Assembly (NCBI GenBank): GCA_012932295.1
Contig: JAAONU010000019.1
Coordinates: forward strand, 30,667,913-30,731,912
Source of the DNA: Cyclina sinensis
Lineage: Eukaryota > Mollusca > Bivalvia > Venerida > Veneridae
DNA: 64,000 nt
Direction of reading: 5' to 3'
Under the pieces are notes generated by a model. The model searched no databases and had not been told where the DNA came from. It saw nothing but the letters and a program-made list of their open reading frames with translations. Made by a program: the position numbers and the translations under genes. Of this stretch, positions 1 to 11,671 are shown piece after piece. How positions within the stretch are numbered: position 1 is the first letter of the stretch; the number at the start of each line of letters is the position of its first letter.

Positions 1-1012
1 ATATACGCTATACAATGACGACCGTTTCAAGATTTCTAGAGATATCCTATTTGTCTCTCAGTGTGTCGTAGGTTTTCCAAACACTTCAAACTAAAATATC
101 GGAGTGAAGGAATTCTGCCGAGTAAAATGTTTAGGTTGCTTACACGTCAAACACTTTTTTGGTGAAAAAAACTGCTTCTTTTACTTGTTGTTCCTAGAAA
201 TTGCTAAACATCTTTATACATTCGCACTACGCACTGCAGCTGTCGTATGTGCATTCATTTCACTGTAATCGGCATTTTAATGAAATGAAAGCTAACACAT
301 AAAGATTTTTATGGAACGTTTCGTGAATTCTCTAGCAGATATGTTGCAAACAAATAGGAGGTTGGATTCAATATATCTAATTGCGAATTTATTTCATGTG
401 TTAGCGGTTATAAGTTTTCATTTTTCTTTTTGCTAACGTAAGTCTTTATTCTGAAAACAGCATAGTAAAATGCACATTTAAAATCCATTGTTCACTATGT
501 ACCTGCTAAGGGAAGTTTTATTTTTACATGTAGAAAACGACACTAACTGCTCTAAATTACAGATCTATAAATTAACAATTTGTAAATGTAAAATATATAT
601 TATCAGTAAGGATATTGCAAGTTGTTAAAGATGGCCATAATCGTCATAAAAAAATAAACCAAGTAAGAACTCTAGAATGCTTAAAAAACATTATAAACAC
701 CCTTTCCTCATGGTACCTTTTTCGTGACTGTCAAGGTGTGCATGAGATACATCAGAAGTAAATCAGGACAAAAATACAGTTCAGTTCAGTTTTTCAGTTC
801 ATAGGGACTAAATTCACCAGTTAGGATACTATGGCTGTACGACACAAGCGCTGAGAACAGTCTGCGGCATGTCTCCCATCATGCATTAAAGGATTAATTT
901 TGAATTTAAAAAGGAGAAGTTTACCTGACTGCAATTTCCAGTCAGTATTAGCCAAAGAAATAATTCTGAGTCTAAAAGTAGGTCAGCTATTGCAGCCAAT
1001 GAGACCTAAAAT
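1..1012. other. non-coding, AT-rich
   Basis: No open reading frame, RNA gene or clear repeat array is supported here. The sequence is AT-rich with many short homopolymer runs. The last ~100 bases lead into the GC-richer open segment that follows. Confidence 0.5.
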
Positions 1013-1399
1013 GTGACTGACTTTGTAGCCCTAGGAAGTGCTGTCTGGTACGAGGTGCCCGAAAAAGGGCAGGTGTATAGCCTAAAAAAGGATGTTGGTG
1101 CCTTCCCCAAAGCAGTTGTCACTGTTGGGAAGGACTCTGTTGACAAAAAAAAAACATTGATGGTAATGGGGGCTCCTCTTAAGGGCCACACCCTTCGTGT
1201 TAGCCAAGACCTCGACCGCAGCCAGGCTATCTACATAGGTCAAACTGCAGGCGAGACCCTGCGCCTGCTTCGCGAGGTGGACGCCACGAAGGGCTGGAAC
1301 AGTTCAAAAATATTTTATGACCATTGCTTCGGAAAATGCCGAACGCACTTCGCCAACATCCGTAAAACGATACGTCAATTTCACCATAATCAGTTTTGA
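1013..1399 (+). CDS. GC-rich open segment, unrecognised protein fragment
   Basis: An open frame of 128 codons. The first ~95 codons (to about 1300) are clearly richer in G+C than the flanks and read like real protein, with phrases such as VWYEVPEKGQVYSLKKDVG and SQDLDRSQAIYIGQTAGETL. The last ~30 codons are AT-rich and look like chance read-through. The frame opens with GTG; the first ATG is about 48 codons in, so no natural start is visible. A run of A's at ~1145-1155 encodes a Lys stretch. I recognise no family. It may be an internal exon, a decayed transposon gene or a captured fragment. A possible acceptor 'gactttgtag' lies just upstream, but I see no convincing donor after ~1300. Confidence 0.3.
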   Translation: MTDFVALGSAVWYEVPEKGQVYSLKKDVGAFPKAVVTVGKDSVDKKKTLMVMGAPLKGHTLRVSQDLDRSQAIYIGQTAGETLRLLREVDATKGWNSSKIFYDHCFGKCRTHFANIRKTIRQFHHNQF

Positions 1400-3919
1400 A
1401 TACGTGACGTAAACAACAAATAGTGGATCATTCAAAACGCACATAAATTCAAAATGAATAAAGATAGATAGACGAACACGTATTCGGAAGCGTTGTCGTC
1501 AAAACCTTTACAATAGTGAGAAAAAGCTGTAAATGTACAAAGATTTACACAAAAAAAAGCCAAAAGTGAGAAGAAACGAAACATGATTATAAACCGTGGC
1601 ACGAATTTAACCTCGCCACTTCATTATAAGAGGATGTTATCAATATTTTTCATTTATAGTCTGCAGCCTTTATAGCCTTTTGTCAGCAGTCAGTAGGTTT
1701 TCATAATGTGAATTATAACATACCAAGAAACACTTGTTCTTGCAGTCAGTCTTAGAAAAACATTGTGTTTCTCTATACCTTATAAACCCATTAAGTCGGG
1801 TGAAGTTTGAAGTGAATATTAGTCATTTCTTGAAACCCCCATGATAAAAGTGTCTTATATAGTCTATATTTTGTCCTAGGATAGAATATTTGTTTAAAAA
1901 GCTCATTCCACAGAGGGCTGACAAAATGTTTAAAAGTAGTCTAATACCTTAAAGGAGAATGTTACATTTGGTGCTATCATGGCTGTATTTTATAATTAGA
2001 TACGTTAGATCTATTCTTAAAATGGAAGAAAAACGTACGTTTTCGGTTTATGTTTGTCAACCTCCCAGTTCTATCAGAAGCTTCGAGGAAGAATGACAAG
2101 TTCTCGGCCATTCAAGAGGGAAGTTATTTCTAATTAATACCTCTATCTCATTTGAACCGTAGCACCGACGGCTGTTTAGCAGCCGTATGAAAGAGGGCAA
2201 GCTGGAAAGTCAATGTTTACCAAAAATAAAGATTTCGATCATGATAATGTAATATAACCAACCATATAAATCTTTACGTGTTAGCTATCATTTCATTAAA
2301 AATGCCGACTATAGTAAAATTGCAGTGCGTACTGCGAATGTTCTCATGGAACCATAATGAAATTTGGCAATTTCAAAAAACAAGTAAAATAAGCAGTTTT
2401 TTTCACCGAAAAAGTGTTACTAAGTGTTACCAAAACACATCGGCCGAATTGGCCGAATTCCATCTCTTCGATAGTTTGGTTGATTGCAAACAGAGTATCT
2501 CTTGAAAGCATGAAACGTTATTGTATAGGGTATATCACAAAACAAAATGACTAGCAGAAAAGTGAAAAAGGGCTTACTTGTTGAAAAAGTCAGACTTCAG
2601 CGGCCATGTTTCCGTGGTGCTTATCACATTTTCGATCACGTGATTCCTAGGCTTGAATTGAAAGAACAACTTGAGAATCGGGGATCGACCTCGCGACCCC
2701 CACATTCAAAGTCCTGCCGTTGCTAGTGGACCTCTAGTCCGCCCTTCCGTTTTAATATTTTCAACACTAACTATCTTTGTTTGGTTTTTAAAGAAGAAAA
2801 TTCTGTATTATCTTGTCAATCGGTTGAGACAATTATCAGCATTTTAAGTCTTTTTTTTTTTCTTTCATACCGACAAAAATAATAAGGTTAATTTCCAAAT
2901 GTTTTCGTGTCTTTTTTCTCTCTCTCGTTTCATTCTAAATATAATTACAGCCTAATAAGCTGAATTTACAACTTCAACCAATTTTGGACGAATCAAAATA
3001 AAATTTGTCACACTCGGTTTTGCGGAGGTTAACTAAACTTCTCTACACACTTAACAGTGTTAAGATATCTATCCTACTTGCGAACGTCAGGTAGTTAGCT
3101 AGTTAATTATCACAAGTTCTATTTATGTTCAATTGTTCAATTATCGTAACTAATGAACCATAACTGGTAGAACTAAGCCGTCATACCAACGATTACCAGT
3201 TACTCATTAACGAGATCGGTTGATGTGAATCTAGAATCTCAAGTCTGCATAAGTAGAATTATTATGTAAATTTGAATTCTAAAGCAAAAGAACAGCTAAG
3301 AACAAATGCACTGTGCATTTTAGTAATGTTCATTATTTCAAAAATAAACTTAAAAAGATATGTGTAAATAAAATTAAAATTTCTCTGGTAATTCAGGTGA
3401 GAGCTGGACGCTTATGTATTCAAGTCTCTGGTAAAATTCCCCATTTGTAATTTCATTGATGAAACTGCAGTTGGAACATGTCAGGAAATTGTAAATCTCT
3501 GAAGTAATTGGACAGTAAACCAGAAATGCTACTTAGATAAACTGACCAGCTGTCAGTTATAATACAGTGTAACCTATATATCATGAGCTTGAAATGGTCT
3601 TAAAACCCCAAGCAAGCATATCTAAATATCCATTTATTTACCAATTTGTCGTAGAAACAAATCACTGTTCTGTTATATGTCAAAGAAACATATCACTGTT
3701 CTGTTATATGTTTAAAAGGTTAAACGTTGTAAATGTATTATGTTATTCTATTACGGTACTGTATATTATTATGTTGGTCTTCTGCACCAATAACTTTTTG
3801 GAGCAAATGCTCCTCCCTTAAATTGATAAGATGGTGTCAAGGCGGTATCTTGGGGTACTTATCACGTTTGGTGATCGCTCTTGTCATTATCAACAGAATA
3901 ACTATTAACTAGGAATGTG
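1400..3919. other. intergenic, no gene seen
   Basis: No coding exon is supported. Short open frames here lack compositional bias. Around 2660-2750 is a stretch that resembles a degraded tRNA-derived element on the minus strand (B-box-like 'ggtcgatcccc'), too diverged to call. Confidence 0.4.
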
Positions 3920-4782
3920 TCCATAGGGCACAGATGCCCCCTCCCCCCACCCCTCAACCTAGCTACTCATATAGCTAGCAATATGGCCACGAGATAGTCA
4001 TACACGCTGAATCATTAATAAGATTGGTTTAACAAAATGACAACTATAAGAAACCTGTTGTGGTGTGAAGACTCAAAATACTGTCTCCAACTCTGTGACC
4101 AATGGATGAATATTATCCTTCACAATTCGGTATGCATAGTTGGACATTCTTGGAGTTTGCACATGGTAAACAGGTGTTTTCATATCTAATTAGTACTAAA
4201 TTCCTAAGTTATATGTTCTGTAAGTCAGACTGTTTATGAAATGTCCATTGACATCTAAATAGCAAACAATTTTAAGCAATTGTTGGAACAAAATTTCACC
4301 ATTTCCATACTTAAATGTTGAATTCTGCTTAAGCTCGTAATTCTCTTAATTCTCGTGTGTAGAACAAACCAACCATGGCAGTTGTCTTCCCGTGACATAG
4401 GCAAACATGTCAAGCTCCACCCAACACGCTGATGGTACTGTACTAGTACTGCACAACTTTACATGCTGATAAACATTCCTGTAAAGTTTCTTGACTGTAG
4501 GTGCAGCGCTTTTGCAGGTACAGGCAACACAAGTTGAAAATTACTATTTTTGACTAAGTAAGGGGTCATAACTGTAACAGTTCCAAATAAAGCTATACGG
4601 GAAACCCCAGGTACACAACTTCACATGCTGATCAGCATTCCTGTAAAGTTTCTTGACTCTAACTCCAGCGCTTTTGGAGGTACAGGCGACACAACTTTTT
4701 GGGACGGACGGACGGACTGACAAGGGCAAATCTATGTGCCCCCCCCCCCACCACCCCAACCCCAAGAGTGGGGGCATAAAAA
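3920..4782 (+). mobile_element. dispersed repeat with C-run termini and GGAC microsatellite
   Basis: The segment begins with 'gggcacagatgccccc' and ends with 'tgtgccccc...gggggcataaaa'. Inside, two diverged copies of a ~180-bp unit share 'attcctgtaaagtttcttga' (near 4470 and 4640) and 'cagcgctttt'. A short (GGAC)n run at ~4702-4716 precedes the right end. A tandem core, a GGAC run and fixed ends are typical of non-autonomous bivalve elements elsewhere in this window. No coding capacity is seen. Confidence 0.5.
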
Positions 4783-6309
4783 CCCATCATCAACAATTTC
4801 CTTAACATATCGTCGACTGTTTGACTGTTCAGATATTTTCAAATCTTCTGTCCTCTATTCATTCAGATTTATATATATATAGGCTAAACCTTTTTAGTGC
4901 ATGGCTATGAACAACAGGAGGTAGACAAAGAATTCTTAGTATAAATTATGTTCACAATGTCGTCTTGTCAAGCTAAATAAGCAAATTTGAGGGTGATAGA
5001 TTACCTTGTTGTCTGTCAGCTATCATTAACACAGAAAATATCTGATGCGAGCAATGCGAGTCAGTAGTGGAATAGTTCTGCTTATTAAATTCGCTCAATT
5101 AATTGCAACAGCTTTAAAGGCATCAGGTGTCATTGGCACCTACTGAATCGTGATGTAACCAAAAATAGCACAATATGCTATTTCGGTGTGTTTTAGTAAT
5201 TAGTAACAACGTAAGCTGCTTTCGGATAAAAGGGCATCTCTACAAGCTAAATTACTATTACCATTTGAAACCTACCGTGACCAGATTTCATGATTTGCCG
5301 TCAGGAGCGTTGCATTCGAGTTAACAAGCAACACAAAACGCTCTTCGAGCTTGCAGAGGTGATTAGCTACCATAAGAATGTAAACTGTCGCTCTTAATGG
5401 CATTATATCAACAATGCCTTACATTAACTCTTCCATTAATTTGTGCAGATTTGTCACATTTTCATTCAAGGCATGGGTTCAAACTCTACTCGAGTCAAAA
5501 CATTTACTTTAGAGTTTGGCTCTTTGTTTTTATTCACCACTTTCTATAGGACTTAATTGATCTCCCTTTGTTTAAATATATTTTAGTTGTTACAAAACCT
5601 TTGAATATGGTAATTAACGGATATACAAATGGATATCAGTGATTTCAGTTATTATTCTCTCTAAAACAATATAGTAAACCTCTTGAACAGTTTGCCTTAT
5701 TGTTAATATTTTGCCTTGTTGTTCAGAATATAATGTGAATAAAGGATAATATAGAGAATTTGATGCCCGAGAATATATGATGGATGTTAATTCGATATCA
5801 CTGAAGATTCTCTCGTCGTGGAGTGGCAGGGGTATCATAAGTACCATTTGTGTAAATACATACCACTGGTTCTCAATACTAGCAGTGCTTTGTTTTGTCA
5901 GCCAAAAAAACCAACAACACAGTGGCATAATTATAGCAATCCACGTAACGTTCTTTAGACAATGTTGCATACAAAAAATCGAGGCTGTAATGTCCCTTGC
6001 AGTTTCAAATAATGTTTTCTATTGTTGTTGGCAAATCAATCAGAGTTATTAATAGATTTGCATTAACTCAGCAATACATGGGCATAAAATCAGTAATTAA
6101 AGTACAGCTTTGTCCAATCAACACCTCTATACCTTTGATGCAGGAAGAAGTGATGTTTGAAGCAACTTGTTCACTGCGGTCGGCGGACGACAGATAAAAA
6201 CCGATCACAAAAGATCATAAGTACACTGTGCCCAAGAGACCAGAAATTGAGACTATGGTTATAGAAACACAACCTACAAAAATGAAGACATAGTAACAAT
6301 ATCCTCCCT
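4783..6309. other. intergenic, 3' of the four-pass membrane gene
   Basis: No exon or repeat array is supported. Overlapping short open frames at 5614-6197 on both strands have low-complexity hydrophobic translations without domain character and are treated as chance. Confidence 0.4.
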
Positions 6310-6615
6310 TTAAAAACCACGCCTTCTACTTTTTATCCCAAAATGACGCCCGTAATAACAGAAAAATATTGTTCCAAAGATACACCACACTGTTACAAGA
6401 ATACACAATCCCCCATCTACAAAAGCTAGAACCGTATTGGCTAAGTCGTTTGGGTAACAGTACTGTCTGACATCAAGTTTCTTCCGGATGCTATTGTTTC
6501 TGCTGTAAAATGTTATGTCTGCACCTGCACACACAGCACCAGATAAGAATGCGAAAACTGCTGATAAAATGGCCAAAGTTATTGTTGTAACACTAATGGC
6601 AAAAACTGTTACTAT
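6310..6615 (-). CDS. four-pass membrane gene, terminal coding exon
   Basis: Acceptor 'atatttcag', then IVTVFAISVTTITLAIL (third helix), a polar Cys-bearing loop, and the fourth helix around LCILVTVWCIFGTIFFCYYG. Stops with TAA after RRRGF. 102 codons including the stop, phase 0. Confidence 0.75.
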   Translation of the reverse strand: MVTVFAISVTTITLAILSAVFAFLSGAVCAGADITFYSRNNSIRKKLDVRQYCYPNDLANTVLAFVDGGLCILVTVWCIFGTIFFCYYGRHFGIKSRRRGF

Positions 6616-8765
6616 CTGAAATATTAAAATTAAGCTTGATTTAAAACGACAAACACATATTTATTAAAGAAATGTCAATATAATTGAGAAGAAGAAAAAA
6701 CTTCATTTCATTTTGAGGTCAATCTGAAACATTCTTTTCTCTATATTAAGGGTAGATTAACTAGGGTTTTTTGTTGTTTTTTTCGGTTACACACTAAGTA
6801 GAAAGTGTGTTCGAGCCATATCTTATAAGAAAATGTTAAACCTTTTACCATCAAAGATACACTGATAATAAATTAAATTCTGTTTGCATATGAGCATTTC
6901 TTGCATCGAAAATACAATTAATGTTGCACCTTAGCATAAATGTAGACTTACGCCACACTTAACATACGATATACGCTCCGATGCCGAGTCTGTAAGAGCT
7001 GCCTTTCTACAGGCATTAAATCCGACAGCCCCACCAATGAAAAACTGAAGAAGAAAAAATAAGCAAACTCATTTACAACTCAAAACGTGCGTGATAATGA
7101 AGTTCATTTCGGAAGTTTTATTGAGGAACTAACACATAAATCGGAAACTATGTACACGAACATCAAGTTTGGTTCCCGGACGTAATGTAAAATTACGTAG
7201 TGTCAGGGGAAGGAACTCCAGACTAGTTTTAATCCGGTATGTAATCTGGAAACTTGATAAAAGAAGGCCAAGGTTTAGGTTTCAGGGACATAAAGGGGCA
7301 AACTAAGTAGACCTAAAAGAAGGGAAAGTTCTATTCAGAAACATACTCTGGAAATTCAGTGCAGTAAAACCATCTTACTCATAGACATTAAATGGTAGAC
7401 AGGACAGGAAGGGCAAATATCAATCTGGTACGTTAGTTCTCTTTGTTTGATTTATCGCTCTTCAAGATAATAATCTTAAAGCAATGGTGACAGGCAGCAA
7501 TTCCTTCCGGAACATAAAGCGCTTGTAAAATACCGCTAACTTCACATTAATAATTAGGAAGATAGCTTTTATGTACCTATTACAACTTGTAGCAGATTGC
7601 TAGACAGACTGCTTTTCAAGACAGTGACCCTCGCTCCTAGATCACGCACAGACTGGCATATAACATTTAATTTCGAGCTCTACATATTCTAAAAATATCA
7701 CTTTTTACTACATCACGAGCCAGATTAAACTTACAATAATTCCAACGAGAAGTGGTCCGAAATTAAACACCGGAAATCCGATATTTTTTGCTGCGACGCC
7801 AAGAGTTATGGCCCCTAGTACAATAGTCAAGAATGCAAGAACCATAGCAATAAGTGAGTAGGACCTCAATTTTTCGACAGCTGTTCTGAATACAGCAGGA
7901 TCTGAAATAAACATTTGTTAATTTATTTAACAGTTCCCACTTTTTCTTTCGAGAGATCCCCCAGGCAATTATCTTATTGTTCCCCGTCACAGACAAGGAA
8001 TGGACATGGGGGGCCAGCCTTATCAAAAACACTCAACTGTCTTCTTGAAATACAATGCTACGTACGAGATTTATTTAAAATTCCTTAAATAAAAGTCATT
8101 TTTATGGTTGTAAATGAAATACACATGTATTGCATACAAAAGTTGATGAGTCTCGGAAAGGTCAATGCTACTGGCATAATGGACAATTCTTTGGCTATAC
8201 TGTTGCTATGTCTTTCAGTTCCGAAATGGGATCCAGCATAACCATATCGGCCTACTGGGGTTAAAATTTAGGACATGCAACAAAAATAGTTGTCTGATCT
8301 TCGTGATATGAAAGATCTTGTAGCAGTCATTAATTCAATCATTAAGAAAATTACAGCAGAGAATATAACCGGTGCCGAAGCAGAGATGCCGCCGATAAAG
8401 CAGATTTTGCAGAGAGACTATCGATATATGCACCTTGAAGTCCTAATTATCTGCCCCTGGTTTAGTCTACTGAGGTTAAAATTTAGGGCATGCAACAAAA
8501 TAGTTGTCTCATCTTCGTGATATGAAAGATCTTGTAGCAGTCATTAATTCAATTATTAATTCAATCATTAAGAAAATTATTCATTTATCAATTCTCATTT
8601 ATTCATATTCTTAAAGCGATGTACACCTACCAGCCTACTACATGTATACTGCTAAAAGTAATCGGAATGCGATTATTTACCAGTCGTCTGCGTCATCTGT
8701 CGAACCTGACTTGACTGATTTTCACCCGTTTGATAATATCCATAGTTCGGTGTTCTTAATTCCAT
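6310..8765 (-). CDS. four-pass membrane protein gene (whole locus, 4 exons)
   Basis: Joining 8765-8681, 7901-7735, 7044-6952 and 6615-6310 gives 216 residues with GT/AG introns and matching phases (1, 0, 0). A short polar N-terminus rich in Tyr, Gln and Thr is followed by four hydrophobic segments at about residues 44-66, 75-93, 117-146 and 178-203. A Cys-containing loop between the third and fourth includes CAGADITFYSRNNS. The C-tail is short and basic, ending near KSRRRGF. Two close-set N-terminal helices and two C-terminal helices recall MS4A/CD20-like or other small tetraspan proteins, but I do not recognise a diagnostic motif, so no symbol is given. The polar N-terminus would be cytosolic in an MS4A-like topology. 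The frame is open upstream of the ATG to about 8826, so a longer N-terminus is possible. Confidence 0.72.
6952..7044 (-). CDS. four-pass membrane gene, exon 3
   Basis: Acceptor 'ttcttcttcag', donor GGC|gtaagt, exactly 31 codons in phase 0. Begins FFIGGAVGFNACRKAALTD, finishing the second helix and entering the loop. Too short to stand out as an open frame, but both splice sites are strong and the frame fits its neighbours. Confidence 0.72.
7186..7240. repeat. short foldback repeat in intron
   Basis: Carries 'acgtagtgtcaggggaagg' followed by 'ctccagacta'. The same phrase recurs at about 8981-9008 in a fuller palindromic copy. Lies in the intron between exons 2 and 3 of the four-pass membrane gene. 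Confidence 0.45.
7735..7901 (-). CDS. four-pass membrane gene, exon 2
   Basis: Acceptor 'tttatttcag', donor ATT|gtaagt. Encodes residues 29-84, DPAVFRTAVEKLRSYS followed by the first hydrophobic helix and the start of the second. Ends on a complete codon. Confidence 0.75.
8222..8582 (+). repeat. direct duplication, offset ~215 bp
   Basis: 'ttaaaatttaggacatgcaa' near 8261 recurs as 'ttaaaatttagggcatgcaa' near 8476. Both are followed by 'cttcgtgatatgaaagatct' and 'cattaattcaatcattaag'. A recent local tandem duplication with small indels, in the first intron of the four-pass membrane gene. Confidence 0.7.
8681..8765 (-). CDS. four-pass membrane gene, exon 1
   Basis: Encodes residues 1-28, starting MELRTPNYGYYQTGENQ and ending TQTT plus one base, with donor G|gtaaat. 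The split codon becomes Asp29. The frame stays open to ~8826, where 'gacctag' could be an acceptor. That upstream stretch reads RFCEICQKYYEPRYCGRQR, so the true start could lie further 5'. Confidence 0.6.
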
Positions 8766-8935
8766 TCTCTGTCTACCGCAATATCTAGGCTCATAATACT
8801 TTTGACATATTTCACAAAATCGCTAGGTCATCACATCCGTGTTAACACATCCGTGTAGGTATTAATTCTGACAGATACGGATCGATGACATGGATACTCA
8901 CATGATTGATCATGTGTAAATACATTTTGGCACAA

Positions 8936-9014
8936 CTGGGACTTAGTCTGGTTCCCTGCCTAATATACTTCGATTATTAACGTAGTGTCAGGGGCAGGTA
9001 ATCCAGACTAAACT
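8936..9014. repeat. short palindromic foldback element
   Basis: Left arm 'gggacttagtctggttccct' pairs with a right arm ending 'ccagactaaactgggac', around a centre containing 'attaacgtagtgtc'. Related to the copy at 7186-7240. Confidence 0.5.
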
Positions 9015-9109
9015 GGGACTATATTAAAAGGAAGATGGATTAAAATATGGAACGTCTAAACTGCATTCTCAGTATACTTCTTAAATTGTTACGTAGCATA
9101 TTTTATGTG

Positions 9110-9565
9110 CTCATCATATCTCGCAAAGTGGAATTGTAAAATCGTGTATTTTTTTCGATATATGGTGAAGTGTAACTGACATATCTTGATGTGGATTTCA
9201 ATTCGGTTGCTTCGTGATGTGATCAGTATAGTTAGTGATGTGTAGTGATGTGTAGTTGTTATATCGTCTAGTAGTTCCAACAGATGATGAAGAGCAGTTG
9301 ACATAATATCGTGATGTGGATTTCAGATGTAATGAATTACTTTACTAACGTCGTGATGTGATGCTATAATTTCATCACGTTATGTCAACTGCACATCAAC
9401 ATCTATCGAAACTACTAGATTTTGAAATAATTCCTCTTCACGAAATATACAAAATCACATCACGAAGTACTACACAACATTTGAAAACCACATTACGATA
9501 TGTCAATTGCACTTCACCACATGTCGAGACCACAAGACGATATCAGGTTGGAGAACCACGTGACC
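9110..9565. mobile_element. foldback element with ~200-bp inverted arms
   Basis: The arm at about 9110-9330 is repeated in inverted orientation at about 9372-9560. Matching pieces include 'ttgacatatc.t.atgtgg', 'cttcgtgatgtgat' and 'ctagtagttycratagatg', with 'gcagttgacata' near the centre. The spacer is only ~40 bases, so the transcript would form a long imperfect hairpin. No coding capacity; the short frames inside are by-products of the GTGATGTG-rich arms. Confidence 0.65.
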
Positions 9566-9599
9566 AAATATGGTACGCATCACTGCCAACATAGCGGAT

Positions 9600-10772
9600 T
9601 TTTTTAGCTGTTTCGACTTGGATAGGACTTTCGAGCTTATTTTTCATATCATAGCGCATTAAAGAGCTCCATGGAAAACTCTTTCCAATAGTGTATAAGG
9701 TACCAGTTCTAAGTTCCCTCTACTTTCTCATTTACCTTCGAGGTTTTAAGCGGTTTTGTTTTTAAAATTGTTCATTTCACCAACGGCGACAGACAAGCAA
9801 TAGGTTTCCTTCCAGACTTGTGTTTCAAAATTGTACGCCAGTACGTCAACTGACTTGGAACAATTCACACTCTGTTCATTGTGGTACGCGGTGTTTGCCA
9901 CTGTAACAGCCATACACAACTGAACATTTGAGGCATTTCAATTTCATTACAAATTTATAACATTCAGTATGTTTGATGATGACAAAATAATTGCAATTCT
10001 TAGAAGTGAAAATCGTATATTTATCTGCCAAAATCTGCCATCATAATGTAATTGAACGGAACAGAAAGTTGTATTGTAGACTATGAATTTTAATGTTATA
10101 ACATTTTTACCAGTATGTAAATAGCGGCCAGTATTAATTTTAATACATATTGTATGGTTTTATTTAAGAAGTAGCCACCAATGAGTAGACATCTTTAAGA
10201 TCTTGCAGGTAAAAAAGTCCTTAACTGTTTGTATTTTCTTTATAAAGGCGTAAGATTTTTTCTCGTATGCATCAATTTTAGAAGCTTCACAATGAGTAAT
10301 GAGTATTTTGCGGCTGTTCCTTGAACCTTATTATGTGAACAGATAGTTGTATTAAGCAGCGGTAACATGTTATAATCTGTAAATATGTATAGTCTCAAAA
10401 CTCAATTATGAGTGGCATTTATGTACAATGTTTTAAGTTTTATTTTTCTGTATACTGTTTTAAGATGTGCATGATGATGAAACGGAAATAAATTATCTTA
10501 TCTTCAATTATCTTTGGTTGTCGGGCATCTTCGCTATTGTTACATAAGAATGTATGATACAAATATATCACAATTCGTTAAAAGTGATTCATAGTCAAGA
10601 ATGATATCTTTGTTTAAATTCTATGCATAGGGCAAACAAACAAAAAACGGTTTCTGTTTTGAACAATACCTTCATGTATTACAAAATTATAATGTCTGAA
10701 AACAACTGACTAAGAAACGTCTAAGCTCACACTATTTATAAATGAAGTCCGTGAGATATAACAATTTTAATC
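9600..10772. other. intergenic, nothing recognised
   Basis: AT-rich, with no exon-like open frame, RNA gene or tandem repeat. Confidence 0.4.
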
Positions 10773-11655
10773 AACAAGAGGGCCATGATGGGCCTGGATC
10801 CCTCACCTGAGTACTTTAGCTGAGAGTCCTCTGTTAAGCAAACATCAGATCCAACATTACATTTCCTAATTGAATATTTTTAAAGATCTCATATTTTATA
10901 CAAATATAAAAATCCATGGAGCAGAGGCAATTTCGAGATAGCAGCCTGTGAGGAGGAGTCATTTGAAACAAAATACTGATGAAAATCAATTTTAGCTCTG
11001 GTCGCCATTTTGTTCATTGGAGCGGAAACGTTTTAGAAATTTTAATGGAATGCTATGTAAAAAATATTTCTTTGGAACTTCGTGGAAAATCACCTAGCCG
11101 TTTAGGAGGAGATGTTGGTTTTTTTCCCTATTTTTAGGTTTTGCAGCCCTTATGTGCAATGGAGCGGAATGGTTTGAGCAATTTTAGAAAAAAGGCAATA
11201 TCAGGAACATTTCTGTCAAATTTGGTTTATTTAAATGGCCAAGTGGTTTTGGAGGAGATGTCATTTGATGCCAAATATTGATGAAAATCTATTTTAGCTC
11301 TTGCGGCCATTTACTTCAATGGAGCGGAAACGTTTAAACAATTTTAATAGAGGGTTATGTAAGGAACATTTTCTTGAAATTTGGTGGAAAATCACCCAGC
11401 CGTTTAGGAAGAGATGTTGCTTGATTTTTTTTTCAATTTTTGGCTTTTGCAGCCCTTGTGTGCAATGGAGCGGAACAATTTGAGCAATTTCAAAAAAGGG
11501 CAATAAAAAAGAATATTTCTGTAAAGGTTGGTTACAAATAGTCTTGTGGTTTAGGAGGAGATGTCATTTGAATTAAAATGTTGACGACGGACGACCGTGC
11601 CGGACACAGGGTGATCACAACAGCTCACCTTGAGCATTTGCTCAGGTGAGTTAAA
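10773..11655 (+). mobile_element. pearl/HINE-like non-autonomous element, copy 1
   Basis: Head 'aagagggccatgatgggcct' is near-palindromic; 'ccctcacctgagta' follows. The core holds alternating ~142-160-bp units marked by 'ggagcgga' at 11019, 11161, 11321 and 11467, giving a ~304-bp dimeric period. The tail has 'gacgacggacgacc' and a hairpin made by 'ctcaccttgagc' and 'gctcaggtgag', ending in 'ttaaa'. A fixed head, tandem core and 3' hairpin match what is described for bivalve pearl elements and Helitron-related HINEs; that assignment is inference. Confidence 0.6.
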
Positions 11656-11671
11656 TATGTTTTGCAACAAC

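Noticed and set aside
2660..2755. Possible tRNA gene or tRNA-derived SINE
   Set aside because: A B-box-like sequence is present, but no cloverleaf or second copy could be established by eye.
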